Source of the DNA: VRUE01 sp963780815
Lineage (GTDB): Bacteria; Actinomycetota; Thermoleophilia; Solirubrobacterales; 70-9
NCBI GenBank assembly: GCA_963780815.1
Contig: CAWADG010000008.1
Span: 62,001-126,000, forward strand
Direction: 5' to 3'
DNA: 64,000 nt
Shown here: positions 25,701-32,599 of the stretch, in pieces
How the letters are laid out: each line of letters opens with the position of its first letter
Position numbering within the stretch: position 1 is the stretch's first letter
Notes under the pieces: generated by a model
The model's input: the letters and a program-made list of their open reading frames with translations, nothing else
Told to the model about the DNA's origin: nothing
Databases searched by the model: none
Made by a program: the position numbers and the translations under genes

Positions 25701-26663
25701 GGTGGTGTTCGCCGCGACGCTGGAGTCGGTGAAGCTCGTGCCGCTCACTTCGCCTATCTGGCTCGCCGCGCGGAACACCCGGTACCCGGCCACGCCCTGG
25801 TCGTCGGTGCTCGCCGTCCACGAGAGCGGGACCTGCGTCGCGGTCACGGTCCCGGTGGTGAGGTTGGACGGCTGCGACGGCGGCTGGCTGTCCATTACCG
25901 CGGGCAGGACCTCGACCGCGACCATGTTCCAGCGGTCAGTCGTCGGCGCGGTGTCGTTCAGGGTCACGGGGGTCGCCGCGAACTGCGTCGTCGAGTTCTG
26001 GCGTTGCACCCACATCGTGTCGCCGACCGAGGCGAGGAACTCGTCGACCTTCGTCTGGCTCGGGCCGACTGTGCGTGCGCTCGCCTTGTCCCAGTCGTTG
26101 CCCACGCCCCAGACCCATGCGCCGGGGCGAGTGGTGGTCAGAACGACCGAGGGGGCGCCGGTCGATGCGCTGGCGGCGGCGGCAGAGCCGTCGACGGCCT
26201 GATCGGCCCCGGTGAAGGTGACGACGGTGATCGAGCCGACATAGGAGCCGGAGGCACGGGTGGCCGTGACGCTGGCGTTGGTCAGGACCGCCGCGGCGTT
26301 CGCCGCCCAGATCTCGGCGGTACCGGCCTGGGTGTTGGCACGGCGACGGAGTCGCCAGGTCAGCCCGCCTCCGGTCACTTTCGAGAAGGACTGGGCGCCG
26401 CTGGTCGACGGCCCGTCCGAGGTTATGAGGGCGAGCAGGAGCTCGCCGGGGGCGGTGGTCGTGAAGGTGGGAGAACTGATCGTCCCCGAGCCGCTCGTCT
26501 GGTGGGTGGTCACGGTCTTGTCGACCGCGATCGCGGCGGAGGCGGAGCCGGCTCCCAATGAGAGCACGGCAGCGACGCAGAGCATGGCCGGGAATGCGCT
26601 GCGCCAAAGACCGCCTCGAGGAGTCGGGGCAGCTCCACGCCCCGTGAACGGCGTCGACGGCAT
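22737..26663 (-). CDS. Secreted galactose-oxidase-like copper radical oxidase with FN3 domains and duplicated end modules
   Basis: 1308 aa, signal peptide ending ASA near residue 43. Layout: module A (about 45-255), FN3 (260-348), Ig-like domain (350-445), seven-bladed kelch propeller (450-800), DUF1929 Ig-like domain (800-905), two FN3 (908-1095), and module A' (1098-1308). A and A' share TVTT.Q.S, PGELLLA.I.SDGPS, GLTW.LRRRAN.QAGTAEIW, WVWGVG.DWDKA.ARTVG and DRW...VEVLPA. All active-site residues of galactose/glyoxal oxidases are in place: Cys511 (FCAGQ), Tyr561 (RWYATG), Tyr763-His764 (RLYHS) and His844 (VTHAF). This predicts a Tyr-Cys cofactor and a Cu-dependent alcohol/aldehyde oxidase making H2O2. 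Substrate unknown. Confidence 0.88.
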   Translation of the reverse strand: MPSTPFTGRGAAPTPRGGLWRSAFPAMLCVAAVLSLGAGSASAAIAVDKTVTTHQTSGSGTISSPTFTTTAPGELLLALITSDGPSTSGAQSFSKVTGGGLTWRLRRRANTQAGTAEIWAANAAAVLTNASVTATRASGSYVGSITVVTFTGADQAVDGSAAAASASTGAPSVVLTTTRPGAWVWGVGNDWDKASARTVGPSQTKVDEFLASVGDTMWVQRQNSTTQFAATPVTLNDTAPTTDRWNMVAVEVLPAVMDSQPPSQPSNLTTGTVTATQVPLSWTASTDDQGVAGYRVFRAASQIGEVSGTSFTDSSVAANTTYTYTVRAFDGARNVSTASEPVTVTTPAGDTTPPTVSMTAPAEGATVSGTSVSLAATATDAGGVAGVQFLLDGSPLSAEDTSSPYGLTWNSTGVGNGSHTLAARARDGSGNLATSPPVTVRVENGGVGPAQVGQWGPLIPLPAVAIHSALLPTGRILLFQGDFATGGQQYVFDPQNGNVTQVPDAKADLFCAGQAVLADGRVLVVGGTATSGGLGVDDITAFNWQSETWSELAPMKFPRWYATGTTLADGKVLATSGYDKSASDLVTVPEIYSPAANSWQSLTSASNNIPVYPFIYQLPDGRIAWLGSSETPTQSQVLDLSTNQWSTIDSRVIDGGSIANYAPGKFIKAGSAADDGFSGNSLKTAYTLNMNSPGATWQATSSMAFARSFLNLTNLPDGTVLATGGGTDKSGFIDSNGVLPAEDWDPSTGNWTTYASMTAPRLYHSVAVLLPDGRVYVAGGGSDPGVSDQRSAQIFSPPYLFKGARPTIASAPATVGYGKTEFIGTPDAASISRVSLIRTGSVTHAFDQNARATSLNFTPTGGGLNVDMPSNRTVVPPGYYMLFIVNNQGVPSVASFVRFPAPYEDTSPPSAPSNLIASGGVGSASLSWTAATDENGVVGYNVHRSSTPGFTPTVSNRVGQVTTTSFTETGLAAGTWYYKVTAEDAAGNIGPPSGEAQATVTVDSAAPSPPTGLKGTPADTSASLTWTASNDNVGVTGYRILRDGVQAGTSASTGFTDTGLTPASTYTYRVVAYDAAKNESEPSSPVTVTTLSAPSLSLDTTVTTRQSSAASTIVSPALTTAKPGELLLAFIGSDGPSSASSQSISSVTGAGLTWTLRRRANGQAGTAEIWQAVAPTVISSKAITATRASGSYQGAITVAAFIGADTAVNGAVNSGSAPTGAASVSLVTTRSGSWVWGVGEDWDKAAARTVGSGQTIVDQFLSPSGDTFWTQRQTSPTAAAGTTVTINDTAPTADRWDLAIVEVLPASP

Positions 26664-26669
26664 CGACGG

Positions 26670-26698
26670 TGTTTAGGAAATCCCGGGCCGGGCGTCAA
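26670..26698 (-). promoter_or_regulatory. Promoter of the galactose-oxidase-like gene (leaderless start)
   Basis: Minus strand TTGACG (26698-26693), 17-base spacer, TAAACA (26675-26670), then 6 bases to the ATG at 26663. The transcript would begin at or next to the A of ATG, so no ribosome-binding site is needed; none is present. The surrounding 26664-26769 gap is unusually AT-rich for this genome. Confidence 0.6.
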
Positions 26699-26769
26699 TA
26701 ACCGAGCCACAATCGAATACGAATTCTGTACTGCGGCGATAATCCCGTCTTCCGGCGGGAACGGCTTCC

Positions 26770-27468
26770 TCAGAGCAGCTCGAGCACCCCGCGGGCGATC
26801 AGGATCAGGCCCAGCGCGGTCGCCGCGTAGAGCGCCGCGCGCCTGCCGTTGCGGGTGAGCCAGGCCCGGAACCGCTGGACCAGTTCCTGGGTCCTCTCCG
26901 GCGCGAACACGTACCCGAGGAGCGGCACCTCGAGCAGCAGCTGTTGGATCAGGCAGATCGCGACGACCAGTGCGACGGTCGGCGCGACCGGGGCGTCGAG
27001 GACCGATATCCGGTGCAGCGCCGAGAGGTAGGCGACGCCGGGGAAGCTCAGCGCGACGCCCACCGCGTAGGTGATCCGTGCCGAGCCGCGTCCCAGCATC
27101 CGCTGGGTCCAGGGCTCGCCTTCCTCGGCGCCGGCCTGCTTTTGCTCCTTGCGCCGCCGCCGCCGCTCGGCAAGCCGCTCGTCGTATCCGCCGCGCAGGA
27201 CCGAGGCGACGATCAGCAGGATGACGCCGACCGCGATGTCCTGGCCGGGGTTGACGCTGTGGTGGGAGACGTGCTCGAAGCCCGAGTCCTGCAGCGTGTA
27301 GACGATCACCAGGCCGAGCCCGATTCCGACCGTGTAGGCGCCGAGCAGGTACCCGAACATCAACCGCTTCGGGTTCGGCAGGAACAGCATCGCGGTCACC
27401 GCGACCAGCAGCGTCGGGTAGCAGGCGGCGAACAGCGCCAGCCCAAATATCTCGAGTACTTCGCTCAC
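26770..27468 (-). CDS. GAP-family membrane protein (SfLAP type)
   Basis: 232 aa with six hydrophobic helices and a basic/charged cytoplasmic loop in the middle (ERRRRRKEQKQAGAEEGEPW). The pattern FYPT/CYPT, PNPKRLMFGYLLGAY and LSFPGVAYLSALHRI is that of the actinobacterial GAP family, named for a mycobacterial sulfolipid-addressing protein. Its start overlaps the csoR stop by 4 bases, so it is in the metal-responsive csoR operon; it may export a metal or metal-damaged lipid. Specific role unknown. Confidence 0.8.
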   Translation of the reverse strand: MSEVLEIFGLALFAACYPTLLVAVTAMLFLPNPKRLMFGYLLGAYTVGIGLGLVIVYTLQDSGFEHVSHHSVNPGQDIAVGVILLIVASVLRGGYDERLAERRRRRKEQKQAGAEEGEPWTQRMLGRGSARITYAVGVALSFPGVAYLSALHRISVLDAPVAPTVALVVAICLIQQLLLEVPLLGYVFAPERTQELVQRFRAWLTRNGRRAALYAATALGLILIARGVLELL

Positions 27469-27752
27469 CGGCTGCGGACGAAACGGCCGACGGCGCCCAT
27501 CAGCTCATCGGCCTTCTCCGCGCGCTCGGCCGGCCCGACGTCCATGCAGTGGCGGACGTGGTCGTCCAGCAACCCGAGGGCGACGCCGCTCAGGGCCGCC
27601 TCGGTCGCCTGGATCTGGGTCAGCACGTCGATGCAGTAGCGCTCCTCCTCGACCATGCGGGCGATGCCGCGGATTTGGCCCTCGATCCGCGCCAGTCGCT
27701 TCACGAGCTGGTCCCTGGAGGCGCTGTATCCCGGTTTTGGCTGCTGCGGCAC
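27465..27752 (-). CDS. csoR: CsoR-type copper-sensing repressor
   Basis: 95 aa all-helical metal sensor. Ligand spacing Cys40 - 25 - His65 - 4 - Cys69, with a Tyr directly before the first Cys, matches Cu(I)-type CsoR (C-H-C) rather than RcnR or FrmR. Basic N-terminal helix KRLARIEGQIRGIARM binds DNA. GTG start at 27752, only about 4 bases after the predicted transcription start. Operator-like repeats sit in its own promoter and in the promoter of the permease at 31343. Confidence 0.92.
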   Translation of the reverse strand: MPQQPKPGYSASRDQLVKRLARIEGQIRGIARMVEEERYCIDVLTQIQATEAALSGVALGLLDDHVRHCMDVGPAERAEKADELMGAVGRFVRSR

Positions 27753-27762
27753 GCTGGAACGA

Positions 27763-27792
27763 AGGGTACCCCCCTAGGGTATGTGGAGTCAA
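27763..27792 (-). promoter_or_regulatory. csoR promoter with CsoR operator
   Basis: Minus strand TTGACT (27792-27787), 18-base spacer, TACCCT (27768-27763). The inverted repeat TACCCCCCTAGGGTA (27767-27781, plus strand) fills the spacer and overlaps the -10. The C-run flanked by TACCC/GGGTA is the usual CsoR operator form, so copper should relieve autorepression. Confidence 0.75.
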
Positions 27793-27809
27793 AGGACCGG
27801 TGGCCTGGC

Positions 27810-29147
27810 TTAAGGCAAGTGGCGGCGGAGCCAGCCCGCCGCCAGCTCCGCGACCCGCTCGAGCGCGCCAGGCTCTTCGAAGAGGTGGGTGGCGCCGGGG
27901 ACGATCGCGACCTCGTGCTCGCAGCGCAGGAGCCTCGACGCCTGCTCATTCAACTCGAGCACCTGCCAATCGGCGCCGCCGACGATCAGGAGGGTGGGTG
28001 AGACGACCGCAGCCAGGCTCTCGGCCGCAAGATCGGGCCTGCCGCCGCGCGACACGACCGCGCGGACCTCCTCGCCAAGGCGAGCCGCCGCCCGCAGGGC
28101 CGCCGCGGCGCCGGTCGAGGCTCCGAAATAGGAGACGGACAACCCGCGCAGATCCTCCTCGCCGGCTGTCCAGCGGGTCACGGCCAGCAGGCGATCGGCC
28201 AGGAGCCCGATGTCGAACACCTTTCCGCGGTCGAGTTCCTCCTCGCCCGCGAGGAGGTCGAATAGCAGGGTGGCGAATCCTGCTTCGTTAAGGGCCTCCG
28301 CAACCTGACGATTCCTGGGGCTGAGACGGCTGGAGCCGCTGCCGTGGGCAAAAATCACCAGCCCGAAGGAAGCGTCCGGCAACCTCAGGTCGCCGGCCAA
28401 TCGCAGACCGGGCTCGAGCTCGATCTCGACTGTGCGCTCCCTGGTCGCCGGGTCCGCCGCCGGAGGATCGCCCGCCGCCGCGACCCGGGCCTGCTCGCCC
28501 CCCCTTGCCTCGCCCAGGAGCTCGATCACCTCGTCGTCGCTGACCTGGCCGAAATCGACATAGAACTGCCCGATGCCGAAGAATCCGTGCGGCTGCTCGA
28601 GGCAGACGATCTCGTCGAAGTCGCCTCCCAGCCGCTGCTCGGTTCCTGGCGGTGCGACCGGGACCGCGAGGATCACCCTTGCGGCACCCCGGTGCTTCAG
28701 CGCCTGCCCGGCGGCGATGGCCGTGCCGCCCGTCGCGATGCCGTCGTCGACGAGGATGATGGTGCGGCCCTCGACCGGGAGTGGATCCTCATCCCCCCGG
28801 TAGAGGTGCCGGCGGCGCTCCAGCTCCTCCGACTCGAGAGCGACAACCGCTTCCAACTCCTCCTCGGAGATCCCGATCAACTCGATATCGGCCCGGCGGA
28901 CGATGCGGACGCCGCCCTCGGCGATTGCGCCGATCCCGTACTCGGGGTTGAACGGCGCCCCGAGCTTCCTGACCAGGACTATGTCGAGCGGGGAGCCGAG
29001 CGCTCGTGCGACCTCAAAGCCGACCGGGACACCGCCGCGCGGCAGCGCGACCACCAACGGCGCCTCCTCCGCAAGGGGCTGAAGCGCCTCGGCGAGCCGA
29101 CGGCCCGCGTCGCGGCGATCCAAGAACACGGCAAGTCGATGAGCCAC
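27810..29147 (-). CDS. Phosphoribosyltransferase - alpha/beta-hydrolase fusion
   Basis: Residues 1-215 are a type I phosphoribosyltransferase: PRGGVPVGFEVA and PRPP loop IILVDDGIATGGT (130-142). Residues 235-445 are a dienelactone-hydrolase-like alpha/beta hydrolase with nucleophile elbow GASTG, acid Asp in VGGADWQV and His in PGATHLFEEP. DosR regulons of mycobacteria contain a similar PRTase fusion (Rv2030c). Start ATG 29147. It lies 24 bases after the small gene 29172-29378 and probably shares its promoter. Substrates unknown. Confidence 0.88.
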   Translation of the reverse strand: MAHRLAVFLDRRDAGRRLAEALQPLAEEAPLVVALPRGGVPVGFEVARALGSPLDIVLVRKLGAPFNPEYGIGAIAEGGVRIVRRADIELIGISEEELEAVVALESEELERRRHLYRGDEDPLPVEGRTIILVDDGIATGGTAIAAGQALKHRGAARVILAVPVAPPGTEQRLGGDFDEIVCLEQPHGFFGIGQFYVDFGQVSDDEVIELLGEARGGEQARVAAAGDPPAADPATRERTVEIELEPGLRLAGDLRLPDASFGLVIFAHGSGSSRLSPRNRQVAEALNEAGFATLLFDLLAGEEELDRGKVFDIGLLADRLLAVTRWTAGEEDLRGLSVSYFGASTGAAAALRAAARLGEEVRAVVSRGGRPDLAAESLAAVVSPTLLIVGGADWQVLELNEQASRLLRCEHEVAIVPGATHLFEEPGALERVAELAAGWLRRHLP

Positions 29148-29171
29148 AGGCCACCTCCATTCCCTTTCTGC

Positions 29172-29378
29172 TCAGTGGCGCAGGAGCGCCGCGATCCTCC
29201 CCAGATCATCGAGGTCCTCGCTCTCGACGATCGCTTCTCGGCCGACTGTTCGCGAGCGGCCTCGACTGCGTCCCGGAACAGATCGTCCGAAGCCCTCCAG
29301 GCGCCCGACGAGGCGGTTCAGAGACCCGAGCTCCGCCAGCCCTCGAACCTTCTTCGTGTCGACCTCTCGCAGCTCCAT
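29172..29378 (-). CDS. Small charged protein (68 aa), co-oriented with the PRTase-hydrolase gene
   Basis: MELREVDTKKVRGLAEL, then NRLVGRLEGFGR, then a basic middle and an acidic C-terminal helix ending DLDDLGRIAALLRH. The amino-acid make-up is protein-like, unlike the Arg/Pro-rich shadows around it. The ATG 29378 lies 12 bases after a GAGAAT -10 that stands 20 bases from a box of the 29391-29485 regulatory module. No family recognised; coding status rests on context. Confidence 0.5.
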   Translation of the reverse strand: MELREVDTKKVRGLAELGSLNRLVGRLEGFGRSVPGRSRGRSRTVGREAIVESEDLDDLGRIAALLRH

Positions 29379-29390
29379 CGATTCGGCCGC

Positions 29391-29485
29391 ATTCTCGTTC
29401 CGGCCATGCGCCAGGACATCCGTGGAATTCCCGCGAGTTGATGCGGACTTTCCCCGTCGCCAACGGCCGCCAGGCGGCCTAGGCT
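29391..29485. promoter_or_regulatory. Paired-box promoter module M1 (bidirectional)
   Basis: Box pair: CATCCGTGGAATTCCCG (29417-29433, minus-facing) and GCGGACTTTCCCCGTCG (29443-29459, plus-facing), centres 26 bp apart. Plus direction: 20 bases then TAGGCT (29480-29485), serving the IMPase-PfkB operon. Minus direction: 20 bases then GAGAAT (29396-29391), serving the small gene and PRTase-hydrolase. Same layout as modules near 33.9, 35.75 and 52.2 kb. Confidence 0.6.
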
Positions 29486-29520
29486 CATTCCGACCGCACC
29501 CGGACCTAAGGAGGCAGCCG

Positions 29521-30339
29521 ATGGCATCGGTAGGGGCCGGCCCGTCCAGGGTCGGCGCAGGACCGCTACTGGCAGCTGAACGCGCGATCGATCTCGGCGG
29601 CCGGATCATGCGTGGGGGTCGCCTCCACATCGGGGCGCTGTTCGCGAAGGGTGATCGCGACTTCGCCACCGACGTCGACGTCCAGATCGAATCCGCGGTC
29701 AAGGATTCGTTGGCGCGCGCGACACCCGAGATCCCGTTCCTCGGGGAGGAGGAGGACGGTGAGCTCGAAGGCGAGGGGCCACGTTGGGTACTGGACCCGA
29801 TCGACGGCACGATCAACTTCAGCAAGGACAGCCCGCTCTGCGCGATCTCCCTCTCGCTGCTGGTCGGGGGTCAGCCCGTGCTCGGAATCGTCGACACGCC
29901 ACTGCTGGGAGAGAGATTTGTCGCCACCCAGGGCGGCGGCGCCTTCCTCAACGGCACGAGGATCACGGTCGCCGAGATCGAGGACCTGAGCGAGGCGATG
30001 GTCGGCCTCGCCGACTTCAAGGTGGGTGTGGGGTCCGAGGAGGAGAACAGGATCCACCTCGCGCTGCTCGGCCGGCTCGCACACCAATGCCTCCGGGTGC
30101 GGATGCACGGCTCGGCCGCGCTCGATTTGGCCTGGCTCGCGGCCGGGCGCCTGCACGCGACCGCGATGCTTTCCAATCTGCCCTGGGATGTGACGGCGGG
30201 GCTGCTTCTGGTGCGGGAGGCCGGCGGGCTGGTCTACGACTTCGACGGCTCTCCTCACGAAGTCGATTCGCGCTACACCATCGCCTCCGCCACCCCGCTC
30301 GTCGACCCGATCGGAAATCTCCTCAGGGAGTCGATGTGA
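29521..30339 (+). CDS. Inositol-monophosphatase-family phosphatase
   Basis: 272 aa from ATG 29521 behind a strong AAGGAGG. Metal-binding motifs: GEEEDGE, DPIDGTINF and WDVTAGLLLVREAGG. Family members dephosphorylate inositol-1-phosphate, fructose-1,6-bisphosphate, histidinol phosphate or similar; the substrate cannot be chosen from sequence. It overlaps the downstream PfkB kinase gene (ATGTGA), and pairing with a sugar kinase suggests a phosphosugar switch, perhaps fructose-phosphate interconversion, under stress. Confidence 0.87.
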   Translation: MASVGAGPSRVGAGPLLAAERAIDLGGRIMRGGRLHIGALFAKGDRDFATDVDVQIESAVKDSLARATPEIPFLGEEEDGELEGEGPRWVLDPIDGTINFSKDSPLCAISLSLLVGGQPVLGIVDTPLLGERFVATQGGGAFLNGTRITVAEIEDLSEAMVGLADFKVGVGSEEENRIHLALLGRLAHQCLRVRMHGSAALDLAWLAAGRLHATAMLSNLPWDVTAGLLLVREAGGLVYDFDGSPHEVDSRYTIASATPLVDPIGNLLRESM

Positions 30340-31295
30340 GCGGGAAGATCGCCGTCTTCGCCCCCTCCCCGATTCTGACGATCACCATCGAGCGGGGTGC
30401 CGAGCGTCCGGAGGTGCATCTCCATGCAGGCGGGCAGGGAATCTGGGTTGCCCGTCTGGCAGCGACCCTCGGCGCAGAAGTCGCGATCTGCTCTGCGCTC
30501 GGGGGCGAGCCTGGACACGTCCTGCGGGGGCTGATCGACTCCGACCTCCCGAAGCTGAGGGCCGCGGCCGCAGGAGTGGCGAACGGCGTCTACATCCACG
30601 ACCGCCGTGGCGGCTCCCGGGTCGAGGTGGTCAGCGTAGAGAGCGAGCCTCTCGACCGCCACGCCTCCGACGAGCTGTACGGAATCGCGGTCGGCGCCGG
30701 CCTCGACGCCGACCTGACCCTGATCACCGGCTGCCAGCCTGCCGATCTCGTTCCAGCGGATCTCTATCGCCGTCTCGTCTCCGATCTGCGAGCCAACGGC
30801 AAACTCGTGATCGCCGACCTGACCGGTCCGCTGATGACCTCCACTCTGGAAGGCGGCGTGGAGCTCCTGCGACTGAGTGACGAGGAGCTTGTCCGCGAGG
30901 GCTACGCCAGGAGCGACGCGATCTCGGACCTGCTCGACGCGGCACGCAGGTTCCACGAGGCCGGCGCCGACAACGTCCTGGTCTCGAGGGCGTCGGCGCC
31001 GGCCATTCTCATCGGTGACGGCGAGTCCTCCGCGCAGATCAAACTCGCCGGCCCGGTGTTCGAGGCACTCGACCAAAGCGGCGCAGGCGACTCGATGTTC
31101 GCCGCCACAGGTGTCGGCCTGGCGCGAGGGATGGGCATGCTCGAGTCGTTGCGGCTCGGCATGGCGGCCGGCGCCCTGAACGCGACCCGGCGCGGTCTCG
31201 GCACAGGGACGAGGCAGGAGATCGAGCGTCTCGCCGACCACGTCACCGTCGGCGAGTTGGAGTCAGAGCCCACCGATCTCCCGACGGGCTTATAA
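30336..31295 (+). CDS. PfkB-family sugar kinase (1-phosphofructokinase-like)
   Basis: 319 aa; GTG 30336 overlaps the phosphatase stop. Ribokinase fold with GGQGIWVAR, a variant of GGKGINVAR seen in FruK/LacC-type kinases, and the catalytic DQSGAGDSMFAA near the C-terminus. The mycobacterial DosR regulon has a PfkB kinase beside its PRTase and Hsp20 genes (Rv2029c). Likely phosphorylates a hexose phosphate; exact substrate not determinable. Confidence 0.87.
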   Translation: MSGKIAVFAPSPILTITIERGAERPEVHLHAGGQGIWVARLAATLGAEVAICSALGGEPGHVLRGLIDSDLPKLRAAAAGVANGVYIHDRRGGSRVEVVSVESEPLDRHASDELYGIAVGAGLDADLTLITGCQPADLVPADLYRRLVSDLRANGKLVIADLTGPLMTSTLEGGVELLRLSDEELVREGYARSDAISDLLDAARRFHEAGADNVLVSRASAPAILIGDGESSAQIKLAGPVFEALDQSGAGDSMFAATGVGLARGMGMLESLRLGMAAGALNATRRGLGTGTRQEIERLADHVTVGELESEPTDLPTGL

Positions 31296-31299
31296 ACCT

Positions 31300-31328
31300 T
31301 TGAAAATACCCCCCTGGGGTATTAAACT
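31300..31328 (+). promoter_or_regulatory. CsoR-type operator-promoter of the permease-YHS gene
   Basis: TTGAAA (31300-31305) and TAAACT (31323-31328) are separated by exactly 17 bases. Those 17 bases are the near-perfect inverted repeat ATACCCCCCTGGGGTAT. The repeat matches the operator in front of csoR, so CsoR binding here would block polymerase. Strong cis evidence for a two-operon copper regulon. Confidence 0.8.
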
Positions 31329-31342
31329 GGCTTGGGAGTCCG

Positions 31343-32599
31343 ATGAGCGACGTCCTGAGCAAGGTACTGGAGGGGCTCGAACAGTCCTTCCTGATGGCAT
31401 ACGAGGTCTGGTGGGCCCTGGTGCTGGGCTTCGCCATCTCGGCGATCGTCCAGGCCTGGGTGCCGCGCGAGCGGATCGAGGCGAGCCTCGCCGGCAGCGG
31501 GCCCGGCGCGATCGCCAGGGCGACGGGGCTCGGCGCGGCGTCCTCCTCGTGCTCCTATGCGGCGATCGCGATCGCAAAGTCCCTGTTCCAGAAGGGCGCC
31601 TCGGCCGCGACGGCGCTGGCCTTCCAGTTCGCCTCGACAAACCTCGTCTGGGAGCTCGGGCTCGTCCTCTGGGTGCTGATCGGCTGGCAGTTCACCCTCG
31701 CCGAGTACATCGGCGGGATCGTGATGATCGTCCTGATGTCGGTGCTGCTGCGGCGGTTCGTCTCGCCGAGCCTCGAGGAGGCAGCGAGGCGCCATGCCCG
31801 CGAGGCGGATTCCGGCCACCAGCACCACGCGGCCGCCGAGCGGATGGGCTGGCGTCAGCGGCTGACCTCGCGCGATGCCTGGTCGGACGTAGCCCACAAC
31901 TTCCGCGGCGACTGGCAGATGCTCTGGAAGGAGATCACGATCGGCTTCCTGCTCGCGGGCTTCATCGGCCTGCTCGGCGACGACTTCTTCAACAGCCTCT
32001 TCATCAAGGATGCGCCGCCGCTGGTCGTCGCGATCGAGAACGTGATCGTCGGCCCGATCATCGCCGTTCTCAGCTTCGTCTGCTCGGTCGGCAACGTCCC
32101 GCTTGCCGCCGTGCTGTGGTCGGGCGGGATCAGCTTCGCCGGGGTGATGGCGTTCATATTCGCCGACCTGATCGTGCTGCCGATCATCGCCGCGTACCGC
32201 AAGTACTACGGCACGGCATTCGCGTTGCGGATCACCGCGCTGATGTTCGTGACGATGGTGATCGCGGCGCTGATCGTCGACGGCCTGTTCAGCGCCCTCG
32301 GCCTGATCCCGACCGGGCCTCGGCCGACACGGGCGGACATCTTCGGCTCGATCGAACTCGACTACAAGCTTGCACTCAACCTCATCGGGCTGCTGATTTT
32401 CACGGTGCTGTTCTGGCTCACCGCCAAGCGCGGCGCCACCGACCCGGTCTGCGGGATGAAGGTCGACCGGGCGAGGGCGTTCCGCATCGACGCCGACGGT
32501 GAGGTCCGCCACTTCTGCTCCGAGGACTGCCTGCACGCCTTCGAGTCCGACCCCGCGAGGTATCTCGGGAGCGAGCCACACCGGGCAAGCCGAGGCTAG
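31343..32599 (+). CDS. DUF318/ArsP-like permease with C-terminal YHS metal domain
   Basis: 418 aa. Eight or so membrane helices in two repeats, each carrying a cysteine motif (GAASSSCSYAA and SFVCSVGNVPLAA) typical of the permease family that includes ArsP. A His-rich cytosolic loop (HAREADSGHQHHAAAE) follows the fourth helix region. The last 40 residues form a YHS domain (DPVCGMKVDRARAF...HFCSEDCLHAFESDPARY), a soft-metal-binding module. With the CsoR operator upstream this is best read as a copper or other soft-metal exporter. ATG 31343. Confidence 0.87.
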   Translation: MSDVLSKVLEGLEQSFLMAYEVWWALVLGFAISAIVQAWVPRERIEASLAGSGPGAIARATGLGAASSSCSYAAIAIAKSLFQKGASAATALAFQFASTNLVWELGLVLWVLIGWQFTLAEYIGGIVMIVLMSVLLRRFVSPSLEEAARRHAREADSGHQHHAAAERMGWRQRLTSRDAWSDVAHNFRGDWQMLWKEITIGFLLAGFIGLLGDDFFNSLFIKDAPPLVVAIENVIVGPIIAVLSFVCSVGNVPLAAVLWSGGISFAGVMAFIFADLIVLPIIAAYRKYYGTAFALRITALMFVTMVIAALIVDGLFSALGLIPTGPRPTRADIFGSIELDYKLALNLIGLLIFTVLFWLTAKRGATDPVCGMKVDRARAFRIDADGEVRHFCSEDCLHAFESDPARYLGSEPHRASRG

